From Cellulomonas sp. HZM (GTDB lineage Bacteria > Actinomycetota > Actinomycetes > Actinomycetales > Cellulomonadaceae): a DNA stretch of 64,000 bases. The stretch lies in the NCBI RefSeq assembly GCF_000708885.1, contig NZ_JEOE01000017.1, forward strand, positions 1-64,000. Reading direction: 5' to 3'. The notes under the pieces were generated by a model. That model ran no database searches. It saw only the letters and a list, made by a program, of their open reading frames with translations, and was not told the origin of the DNA. Shown here piece after piece: positions 54,615-61,581 of the stretch (position 1 is the first letter of the stretch; every line of letters begins with the position of its first letter). The translations under genes and the position numbers were made by a program.

Positions 54615-54881
54615 GTGAGCGAGACCGCTGCCTCCGCGGCATCCGAGTCGGCGCCCAGGCCGAAGGCCGACCGCAAGGACGAGCGCCGCGGACTGTTCGC
54701 GCGCATCGCGCTGTTCGTGCGCCAGGTCGTCGCCGAGCTCAAGAAGGTCGTGCGCCCGACGCGCTCGGAGCTGATCACGTACACGAGCGTCGTGCTGGTG
54801 TTCGTGGCGGTCGTGATGGCGTTCGTGACCGTCGTCGACATCCTCATCGGCAAGGTCAGCTTCTGGGTCTTCGGCGGCTGA
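54615..54881 (+). CDS. secE: Preprotein translocase subunit SecE
   Basis: 88 residues from GTG 54615, with GTGAGGG upstream. Clamp subunit of the SecYEG channel. The conserved amphipathic segment [24 protein letters not shown] precedes a single TM helix. A short Ala/Ser/Lys head (about 30 residues) is normal for actinobacteria. nusG follows. Confidence 0.96.
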   Translation: MSETAASAASESAPRPKADRKDERRGLFARIALFVRQVVAELKKVVRPTRSELITYTSVVLVFVAVVMAFVTVVDILIGKVSFWVFGG

Positions 54882-54946
54882 CGCCCCCGCAGGACCCCGG
54901 GCCGCCCGTCGGGCGCCCCCCACGCATCCAGAAAGCAGGTTCGCAC

Positions 54947-55759
54947 GTGTCGCAGGAGTCGCAGGAGCCCACCCCGGCTGACCTCGAGCTCGAGGACGCC
55001 CTCGCGTCGGTCGAGGCCGTCGAGGAGTCGGCGGGCGACGTCGACGCGCCCGCCACGGACGAGAGCGACGAGCAGGTCGAGGCCGCCGACGAGGTCGCCG
55101 ACGCGGCGGAGACCGAGGCCCTCGAGCCCGGGACCGACGAGCCCGACGTCGACGAGGACCCCGTCGCGGCGTTCAAGGCACAGCTGCGCAGCCAGCTCGG
55201 CGACTGGTACGTCATCCACTCCTACGCGGGCTACGAGAACCGCGTGAAGGCGAACCTCGAGAACCGCACGCAGAGCCTCAACATGGAGGACTTCATCTAC
55301 CAGGTGGAGGTCCCCATGGAGGAGGTCGTGGAGATCAAGAACGCGCAGCGCAAGGTCGTGCGCCGCGTCCGGATCCCCGGCTACGTCCTGGTCCGCATGG
55401 ACCTCACCGACGAGTCGTGGGGCGCCGTCCGCCACACGCCGGGCGTCACCGGCTTCGTCGGTCACACGCACCAGCCCGTCCCGCTGACGCTCGACGAGGT
55501 GTTCTCGATGCTGGCCCCGACGATCGAGGCCCCGGCCCCGAAGGCGGCCGCGTCGGGCGCCGCGGCGTCGTCGGCCCCCAAGATCCAGGTGGACTTCACG
55601 GTCGGCGAGTCGGTCACCGTCACCGACGGCCCCTTCGACACGCTGCCCGCGACGATCTCCGAGATCAACGCCGAGGCCGCGAAGCTCAAGGTGCTCGTCT
55701 CGATCTTCGGCCGGGAGACCCCGGTCGAGCTCTCGTTCAGCCAGGTCGCCAAGATCTGA
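54947..55759 (+). CDS. nusG: Transcription termination/antitermination factor NusG
   Basis: 270 residues from GTG 54947. NGN domain from about 85 ([59 protein letters not shown]) and C-terminal KOW domain ([25 protein letters not shown]...[14 protein letters not shown]). The first 80 residues are an acidic Glu/Asp/Ala extension typical of actinobacteria. Binds RNA polymerase and couples to ribosomes or Rho. Confidence 0.96.
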   Translation: MSQESQEPTPADLELEDALASVEAVEESAGDVDAPATDESDEQVEAADEVADAAETEALEPGTDEPDVDEDPVAAFKAQLRSQLGDWYVIHSYAGYENRVKANLENRTQSLNMEDFIYQVEVPMEEVVEIKNAQRKVVRRVRIPGYVLVRMDLTDESWGAVRHTPGVTGFVGHTHQPVPLTLDEVFSMLAPTIEAPAPKAAASGAAASSAPKIQVDFTVGESVTVTDGPFDTLPATISEINAEAAKLKVLVSIFGRETPVELSFSQVAKI

Positions 55760-55838
55760 CCGGACGCCCCCGCGCAGCGGGGTCCTGCAACCGGGTCATC
55801 GCCCACGGCGTCGGCCCACGACACGAACGGAAGTCGCA

Positions 55839-56270
55839 ATGCCCCCGAAGAAGAAGGTCACCGGCCTGATCAAGCTCCAGATCAAGGCCGGCGCCGCCAC
55901 CCCCGCGCCGCCGATCGGCCCCGCGCTGGGTCAGCACGGCGTGAACATCATGGAGTTCTGCAAGGCGTACAACGCGGCGACCGAGGCCCAGCGCGGCAAC
56001 GTCATCCCCGTCGAGATCACGGTGTACGAGGACCGCTCGTTCACGTTCATCACGAAGACGCCGCCGGCCGCCGAGCTCATCAAGAAGGCCGCGGGCGTCG
56101 ACAAGGGCTCGCCCACGCCGCACACCGTCAAGGTGGCGACGCTGACGCGCGAGCAGGTCCGTGAGATCGCGAGCACCAAGCTCGAGGACCTCAACGCGAA
56201 CGACCTGGACGCCGCCGAGAAGATCATCGCGGGCACCGCCCGCTCCATGGGGATCAAGGTCGCCGAGTAA
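55839..56270 (+). CDS. rplK: 50S ribosomal protein L11
   Basis: 143 residues. GTPase-centre protein. N-terminal [35 protein letters not shown] with the Pro pair of the thiopeptide-binding region, C-terminal rRNA-binding [10 protein letters not shown]. Normal length. The pair rplK-rplA is often controlled by L1 binding its own mRNA. Confidence 0.98.
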   Translation: MPPKKKVTGLIKLQIKAGAATPAPPIGPALGQHGVNIMEFCKAYNAATEAQRGNVIPVEITVYEDRSFTFITKTPPAAELIKKAAGVDKGSPTPHTVKVATLTREQVREIASTKLEDLNANDLDAAEKIIAGTARSMGIKVAE

Positions 56271-56346
56271 GGCGTCCCGCCCCACCAGTGGCAGGGCCAT
56301 GTGCGGCCCGATCGACCACGACTGCTGACACGAGGAGAACAAGCAG

Positions 56347-57066
56347 ATGCCGCAGCACAGCAAGGCGTACCGCAACGCCGTCGAGAAGATCGAGGCCGGC
56401 AAGGCCTACAGCCCGCTCGAGGCCGTGCGCCTCGCGCAGGAGACCTCGACCACCAAGTACGACGCGACCGTCGAGGTGGTCTTCCGCCTCGGTGTCGACC
56501 CGCGCAAGGCGGACCAGATGGTCCGCGGCACGGTGAACCTGCCGAACGGCACGGGCAAGACCGCGCGCGTCATCGTCTTCGCGACGGGTGAGCGTGCCGA
56601 CCAGGCGCGCGCCGCCGGTGCCGACGAGGTCGGTGGCGACGAGCTCATCGACAAGGTCGCCAAGGGCTACACGGACTTCGACTCCGCCGTCGCCACGCCC
56701 GACCTCATGGGCAAGGTCGGTCGTCTGGGCAAGGTCCTGGGTCCGCGTGGCCTCATGCCGAACCCGAAGACCGGCACCGTGACGATGGACGTGGCCAAGG
56801 CCGTGTCCGACATCAAGGGCGGCAAGATCGAGTTCCGCGTGGACCGTCACGCGAACCTCCACTTCATCATCGGCAAGACGTCGTTCTCCGACGTCCAGCT
56901 GGTGGAGAACTACGCTGCGGCGCTCGACGAGATCCTGCGTCTGAAGCCGTCGGCCTCGAAGGGGCGCTACATCACCAAGGCGACGATCTCCACGACGAAC
57001 GGCCCCGGCATCCTGCTCGACCAGAACAAGACCCGGAACCTGACGTCGGAGGACGACGCGGCCTGA
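56347..57066 (+). CDS. rplA: 50S ribosomal protein L1
   Basis: 239 residues, GAGGAGA before the ATG. L1-stalk protein; [53 protein letters not shown] and [21 protein letters not shown] are family signatures. Followed by a strong terminator. Confidence 0.98.
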   Translation: MPQHSKAYRNAVEKIEAGKAYSPLEAVRLAQETSTTKYDATVEVVFRLGVDPRKADQMVRGTVNLPNGTGKTARVIVFATGERADQARAAGADEVGGDELIDKVAKGYTDFDSAVATPDLMGKVGRLGKVLGPRGLMPNPKTGTVTMDVAKAVSDIKGGKIEFRVDRHANLHFIIGKTSFSDVQLVENYAAALDEILRLKPSASKGRYITKATISTTNGPGILLDQNKTRNLTSEDDAA

Positions 57067-57100
57067 CGGCCCGCGCTCTTCGCAGCACCACGCAGCACCA

Positions 57101-57141
57101 CGTCGAAGGCCCGATCCCCCCTGCGGATCGGGCCTTCGACG
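57101..57141 (+). terminator. Strong terminator after rplA
   Basis: Perfect 17-bp arms, CGTCGAAGGCCCGATCC (57101-57117) and GGATCGGGCCTTCGACG (57125-57141), loop of 7. Marks the boundary between the ribosomal block and the protease cluster. Confidence 0.85.
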
Positions 57142-57231
57142 TCCTGCTGACGTGCCGGCCGCCCCTCAACGGCCGTACGTCCAGGACCGGTCCCTCCCCC
57201 GGTCCCTCGGCGGGTCGACGCCCGCCGGAGC

Positions 57232-58050
57232 TCAGCGGGCGTCGCCGGCGACGTCCCTGCCGACGCGCACCGCTCCGCGCACCAGCTCGAGCGGCCGGGA
57301 CCACAGCCCGGCCAGCCACGCCAGGTCCTCGTCGTCGGGCTCGGACAGCACCGCGAGCTGGGCGGTCCACTCGACCGCGGTCGCGAGCGTCCGGGCCACC
57401 GCCATGCCGCGCGTCGGCATCGCGGAGCCACCGGCGTCGCGATACCGCGCGACGAGAACGGCGGCCGGGTCCAGGTGCCACGCAGGATCCAGCGCCGGGA
57501 CGAGCCCCACTGCCAGCCAGTCGAGCGCGCACGCGACGTCCCAGCGCGGGTCGCCCAGCCGCCCCGTGGGCGAGCCGTCGGCGGGCGGGCGGATCCACGC
57601 GTCGACCCGCCCTGCGTCGCGCACGACGACGACGAGGTCTCCCGTGACGTCGCCGTGGGTCGCCTGCACAGCCGTCCACTGACGCGCCGCGGTCTCGACG
57701 TAGCGGGCGACGGCCGCGTTGGCCCGCACCGCCCAGGCCGGTCCCGCCTGCGCGGGGAGCTCGTCGAGCCACGCCGGGAACGGCTGCTCGAGCACCCACG
57801 GCAGGGGAGCGTCGTCCACCTGCGCGGTCACGGCCCCGCGGTGCAGGTCGACGAGTGCCTTCGCCCACGCGCTCAGCAGGTCGTCGAGCTCGGCGCGCAG
57901 CCGCGTGCTCGCGCCGTGCAGGTGCAGGCGCTCGACGAGGTCCTCGAGCTCGCGCACGAGCGAGACGCGGGGAGCGTCGCCGAGGCGGACGGCCTGCACG
58001 GCGTGCAGCGCCGGCCTGCGCCGGACCTCGTGCTCCTGCGTGACGGTCAT
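57232..58050 (-). CDS. Kinase-fold (APH-like) protein, probably catalytically inactive
   Basis: 272 residues. The second half resembles the C-lobe of aminoglycoside/choline-kinase-like enzymes: ATHGDVTGDLVVVV (H132-D134, HGD motif) and GRLGDPRWDVACALDWLA (166-180). In active members HGD is followed by an Asn five residues on and by an ID metal site before GDPxWD. Here these read DL and WIRPP, so ATP/metal chemistry looks lost. The N-lobe is short and lacks a clear Lys/P-loop. It lies 87 bases after the PFTE protease gene on the same strand, so they probably form one transcript. A regulatory or scaffold role is inferred. Confidence 0.6.
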   Translation of the reverse strand: MTVTQEHEVRRRPALHAVQAVRLGDAPRVSLVRELEDLVERLHLHGASTRLRAELDDLLSAWAKALVDLHRGAVTAQVDDAPLPWVLEQPFPAWLDELPAQAGPAWAVRANAAVARYVETAARQWTAVQATHGDVTGDLVVVVRDAGRVDAWIRPPADGSPTGRLGDPRWDVACALDWLAVGLVPALDPAWHLDPAAVLVARYRDAGGSAMPTRGMAVARTLATAVEWTAQLAVLSEPDDEDLAWLAGLWSRPLELVRGAVRVGRDVAGDAR

Positions 58051-58137
58051 CGCCCTGCTCCTCGGGTCGTCAGGTGGGTTCCGGGTCGGTCCTTCGTGGT
58101 CGGTGCTCCGTCGCGGGTGCGCCGACCACCGCCGGCC

Positions 58138-60108
58138 TCAGCGGGTTCGTCGCGTGGAGGCCGCGAGGTAGCCCGCCCAGTAGGTACGGCGCGCCCGCAG
58201 CTGCGCGCGGACCGCGACCTCGACCTGGGCCGCACGCGCCATCCGACGGCCCACCAGGCGGACCCGGGCGTCGAAGCCGTCGAGGCCGGGCGGGATGTCG
58301 GCGGCCTCGGTGAACGGTTCGGTGAACGGTTCGGTGAAGGGCTCGGTGAAGGGCTCGGTGAAGGGCTCCGTGAACGGCTCCGTGAACGGCTCGGTGAACG
58401 GGTCCGCGGAGAGCGCCTCGGTGAACGGCTCTGTGAATGGTTCCGTGAAGGGTTCGGTGAACGGGTTCGTGCCGAGCGCCTCGGTGAACGGCTCGGTGAA
58501 CGGCTCGGTGAAGGGCTCCGTGAACGGCTCCGTGAACGGGTTCGTGCCGAGCGCCTCGGTGAACGGCTCCGTGAACGGCTCGGTGAACGGCTCGGTGAAC
58601 GGCTCGGTGAACGGCTCGGTGAACGGCTCGGTGAACGGGTTCGTGCCGAGCGCCTCGGTGAACGGCTCGGTGAAGGGCTCCGTGAACGGCTCCGTGAACG
58701 GCTCTGTGAACGGCTCCGTGAACGGCTCGGTCCGCTCGGAAGAGCCGTCGGCGCGTGCGCTCGTCCCGCGCTGCGCCTCGTCGGCACCCCGGGTCCCGGT
58801 CCTGGTGGCGACCGCCGCGGAGATCGTCCCACCGGCACCGGCACCGGCACCGGCACCCTCGCCGTCGTCGTCCGGCCGGACCGTCACAGCCGCGGCCCGG
58901 GCCTGCGCTGCTGCGGCACGGGCCGCGGCCGCACGCGCGGCCCGAGCCCGGGCGGCGGCTGCCGCGCTGCCCGGCAGCGGCGGGAGCCACGCGTCACGGC
59001 GCACCTCCGCGGTGAGCGCCGCCCGCCGCGCCCGCAGCGCGGCGCCGGCACGGTACGTGAGCATCGCCTCTGCCCGGGGCGCGCTGAGCACGTCCACGCC
59101 GAGGGTCTCCTCGACTGCGGCGATCGGGCTGGCCACGGAGAACGACCCGTCGTCCTCGCCCGCCCACAGCAGCCCGACGACGTTCCCCTCGTCGTCGACG
59201 ACCGCGGAGCCGGAGTCGCCGCCCGCGGAGAACCTGTCGCTGCCCTCGTCGGGCCGGATGCGGATCTGGTCGCGCAGCGTGTGCCAGCCGATCCCTGGGC
59301 CGAAGTCCACCGCGGTCGTGTAGTCGGTCGAGACGACGGTGCCGCCGCGCACGCCCGTCGTGCGCCCGCTCTTGCGCACGTGCTGGTCCTCGGTCGCAGA
59401 CGCGGTGCCGGCGACCAGGCCGAGCCCCACGATGCCGGGCCACCAGGGCGCGCCGGGTGCGAGCGCGACGACGGCCGCGTCGACCCGGTCGGTGAGCGTC
59501 CCGCGCACGAGCGCGCCGATGCGGTCGCGCGCGGCGACGCCGCGATCGGCGAGCGCGGGCTGGATCCAGGTGCTGCCGAGGTCCTCGAGACCGTCTCCGG
59601 CGGCGACGTGCCAGTTGGTCAGGCCGAGCGTGCGGCCGGTGTGACGCTCGGTGACGAGCACGCCGAGCGTGCCGTTCACGGTGCGCAGCTGGGGGTGCCC
59701 GTCGACGGGCACGGTCACCGCGTCGGCAGGACCGAAGCTGAGGCCACCGGCGAGCGGGCGCGTGCGCAGCCGGGTGCGGGGTGTGCCGGCCTGCTCGTCG
59801 GCCGCGACCGCCTGCTCCTGGACGGACAGGGGCGAGACCCTGTGCACGACGACGTCGGTCGGCACCCCGTCGTAGCTCGCGGGGATGCGCTCGTCGTCAC
59901 GCAGCTCGTCGTCCGCGCGCTTGCGCTCGACGTGCACGACGATCGCCTGGCGTCCCGTCGGGGAGCCGTCGGACCACTTCTCGCCGATGTCGACGCCCAC
60001 CACGCCGGGACGGGCGAGCAGCGCGTCCTCGACGCTGCGCTTGGTCGGCCGGATGTCGTCGCGCGTGAGCGCGTCAGCCTGGGGGGCGGTGCCGTCCTGC
60101 TCGCTCAT
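58138..60108 (-). CDS. Cytosolic trypsin-like serine protease with 30 PFTE repeats
   Basis: 656 residues from ATG 60108; GAGG lies 8 bases upstream. No signal peptide. An N-terminal alpha/beta domain (about 15-95; ALLARPGVVGVDIGEKW) precedes an S1-type protease domain (about 120-340) with the full triad: His167 in TNWHVAAG, Asp210 in RVDAAVVAL, Ser299 in GGDSGSAV. An Ala/Arg helix-rich linker (345-410) and a Gly/Ala stretch lead to residues 462-601: 30 PFTE tetrapeptides in blocks of 6, 7, 5, 4 and 8, split by ALGTN three times and ALSAD once. A basic helix of 55 residues ends the protein. Divergent from the sigma/CHAT operon. Confidence 0.82.
   Translation of the reverse strand: MSEQDGTAPQADALTRDDIRPTKRSVEDALLARPGVVGVDIGEKWSDGSPTGRQAIVVHVERKRADDELRDDERIPASYDGVPTDVVVHRVSPLSVQEQAVAADEQAGTPRTRLRTRPLAGGLSFGPADAVTVPVDGHPQLRTVNGTLGVLVTERHTGRTLGLTNWHVAAGDGLEDLGSTWIQPALADRGVAARDRIGALVRGTLTDRVDAAVVALAPGAPWWPGIVGLGLVAGTASATEDQHVRKSGRTTGVRGGTVVSTDYTTAVDFGPGIGWHTLRDQIRIRPDEGSDRFSAGGDSGSAVVDDEGNVVGLLWAGEDDGSFSVASPIAAVEETLGVDVLSAPRAEAMLTYRAGAALRARRAALTAEVRRDAWLPPLPGSAAAAARARAARAAAARAAAAQARAAAVTVRPDDDGEGAGAGAGAGGTISAAVATRTGTRGADEAQRGTSARADGSSERTEPFTEPFTEPFTEPFTEPFTEPFTEALGTNPFTEPFTEPFTEPFTEPFTEPFTEPFTEALGTNPFTEPFTEPFTEPFTEPFTEALGTNPFTEPFTEPFTEPFTEALSADPFTEPFTEPFTEPFTEPFTEPFTEPFTEPFTEAADIPPGLDGFDARVRLVGRRMARAAQVEVAVRAQLRARRTYWAGYLAASTRRTR
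58306..58725 (-). repeat. 12-bp tandem repeat array encoding (PFTE)30
   Basis: 420 bases: 30 units coding Pro-Phe-Thr-Glu plus four 15-base separators. Units differ at synonymous sites (Glu GAG/GAA, Pro CCG/CCC, Thr ACC/ACG/ACA) while the peptide is unchanged, which argues for selection on the protein. No spacers, so not CRISPR. Confidence 0.95.
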
Positions 60109-60226
60109 GTCCTCGTCCTCGGGGTCGTCAGGGCCGTCTGGGGGTGTCGTCCGGAGCTGTCGGTCGAGGGAGGGTGCCGGACGCCCTCGTGCTGCTCGGT
60201 GCTCAGGAGCACGGGTGGCCGGCTCT

Positions 60227-60286
60227 GATACATCCGTCCGGGTGATGTTCTCGCAGGTCGGCGGTCGCACGTGGGTGCCATGTATC
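60227..60286. promoter_or_regulatory. Inverted heptamers between the protease and sigma operons
   Basis: GATACAT (60227-60233) and ATGTATC (60280-60286). Read outward on each strand the context is ATGTATCAGAGCC (towards the protease) and ATGTATCTGAGGGCC (towards the sigma gene). A shared promoter element or operator is likely. The whole divergent gap (60109-60445, 337 bases) holds no convincing gene; short frames starting at each ATGTATC (42 and 51 codons) are possible but unsupported. Confidence 0.5.
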
Positions 60287-60371
60287 TGAGGGCCGCACGG
60301 CGGCTCCTCCCGTGCGACCCGGCAGGACCGGGGTGCGGCACCTCAGGGGGCGGTGCCGCGCCCCGACATCC

Positions 60372-60401
60372 TTGTCCGGGGTGTCCGGGCCGTCCTACGC
60401 T
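60372..60401 (+). promoter_or_regulatory. Candidate housekeeping promoter of the sigma/CHAT operon
   Basis: -35 TTGTCC (60372-60377), spacer 18, -10 TACGCT (60396-60401), about 45 bases before the sigma-factor start. Confidence 0.45.
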
Positions 60402-60445
60402 GGCGAGGGCGGCCGCCCGACGAGGCCCGCTGTGAGGGGTCCATG

Positions 60446-61075
60446 ATGAGTGACGACCTGGTGGAGCCGGTGGACACCGCGCTCCGCGACCAGGGGGAGA
60501 GCCTGGTCGACCAGGCCGCGCACGCCGTCGAGGCGTACCGCGCGGGAGAGCGTGAACCGCTCGCCGCCCTGGTGCACGTGATGACCCCGTTGCTGTGGCA
60601 CACGGTGCGTGCGCAGGGGGTCGACCAGGAGCACGCGCAGGACATCGTCCAGAACGTGTGGCTGACCCTGGTGCGGGACATCGACCAGATCCGCGACCCG
60701 CGGGCGACCCTGCAGTGGATGCTCGTCACCGCGAAGCGCGCGGCGTGGCGTGCGGTGCGCCGCACGCGCGACGAGGCGCTCCGGCAGGACGCCGACGAGC
60801 ACGCGACCGACTGGCTCACGACCCCGGTCGACGAGCTGCCGGACAGCCTCGCGGTCCGCTCGGAGCGTGACAAGGTGCTCTGGGAGCACGTGCGGGCGCT
60901 GCCCGACAGGTGCCGCCGCCTCCTGGGCCTGGTGGCCCTCGTCGAACGTCCCGACTACGCGGTCGTGTCGCAGGCGCTGGGGATGCCGGTCGGAAGCATC
61001 GGCCCGACGCGCGGCCGCTGCCTCGCCAAGCTCCGCACGTCCCTCGCCGCCGACCCCACCTGGAGCCTGTCATGA
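60446..61075 (+). CDS. Sigma-70-family RNA polymerase sigma factor (ECF-like)
   Basis: 209 residues from ATG 60446, 6 bases after GAGGGG (60434-60439); ATG 60443 is too close. Region 2: LLWHTVRAQGVDQEHAQDIVQNVWLTLVRDIDQIRDP and LQWMLVTAKRAAWRAVRR. Region 4: ALPDRCRRLLGLVALVERPDYAVVSQALGMPVGSIGPTRGRCLAKLR. No regions 1 or 3, so ECF size. No typical anti-sigma gene is adjacent; the next gene product is a candidate partner. It may direct transcription of this cluster. ATGA overlap with the next gene. Confidence 0.88.
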   Translation: MSDDLVEPVDTALRDQGESLVDQAAHAVEAYRAGEREPLAALVHVMTPLLWHTVRAQGVDQEHAQDIVQNVWLTLVRDIDQIRDPRATLQWMLVTAKRAAWRAVRRTRDEALRQDADEHATDWLTTPVDELPDSLAVRSERDKVLWEHVRALPDRCRRLLGLVALVERPDYAVVSQALGMPVGSIGPTRGRCLAKLRTSLAADPTWSLS

Positions 61076-61575
61076 GCGACGACGACGCGACGCTGACCCT
61101 GTTCGCCCACGGGACACTCGACCCTGCCGACCGTGCGGTGCTCGACGCGCTCGCACGTCTCGTCGACGCGGTCGACCCGGTGCCCGACGGGCTCGTCGAC
61201 CGGATCGGTGTGGCCCTCACGATCGAGGCCCTCGAGGCCGAGGTCGCCGCGCTGCACCTGACGGGGGAGCCCGCGCTCGCGCTGCGTGCGGACGAGACCA
61301 GCATCGAGGCGGGCACGATCACGTTCACCACGGACGTGCTGACCGTCATGATCTCGGTGCACGCCGAGGCGGACCGCGTGCGCGTCGACGGCTGGGCCGC
61401 CCCGGCGGACGTCATCGAGGTCGAGCTGCACCAGGGCGGTGACGTGACGACGACCGTGTCGGACGCGGACGGCCGCTTCTCGTTCGTCGACGTGGAACGA
61501 GGGCCGGCACGCCTCGTCATGCGTCGTCCCTCCGACCCCACCGTGCCTGTCGTCACTCCCCAGATCGAGCTCTAG
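61072..61575 (+). CDS. Small protein with C-terminal transthyretin-like beta domain
   Basis: 167 residues; ATGA overlap with the sigma gene. The N-terminal half is helical (DPADRAVLDALARLVDAVDPVPDGLVDRIGVALTIEALEAEVAAL). The C-terminal part (WAAPADVIEVELHQGGDVTTTVSDADGRFSFVDVERGPARLVM) has the strand pattern of carboxypeptidase-regulatory/transthyretin-like domains. No TM segment. Being coupled to the sigma gene, it may act as its regulator, or as an adaptor for the CHAT protein 6 bases downstream; both are inferences. Confidence 0.65.
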   Translation: MSDDDATLTLFAHGTLDPADRAVLDALARLVDAVDPVPDGLVDRIGVALTIEALEAEVAALHLTGEPALALRADETSIEAGTITFTTDVLTVMISVHAEADRVRVDGWAAPADVIEVELHQGGDVTTTVSDADGRFSFVDVERGPARLVMRRPSDPTVPVVTPQIEL

Positions 61576-61581
61576 GCGCAC

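Noticed and set aside
58306-58725. Possible CRISPR array
   Set aside because: Units are 12 bp, directly adjacent, without unique spacers, and are codons of a protein.
58295-59323. Open plus-strand frame encoding long runs of SVNG/SVKG
   Set aside because: It is the reverse strand of the PFTE array and protease gene. The minus strand has the protease triad and a proper start; the plus frame has no domain.
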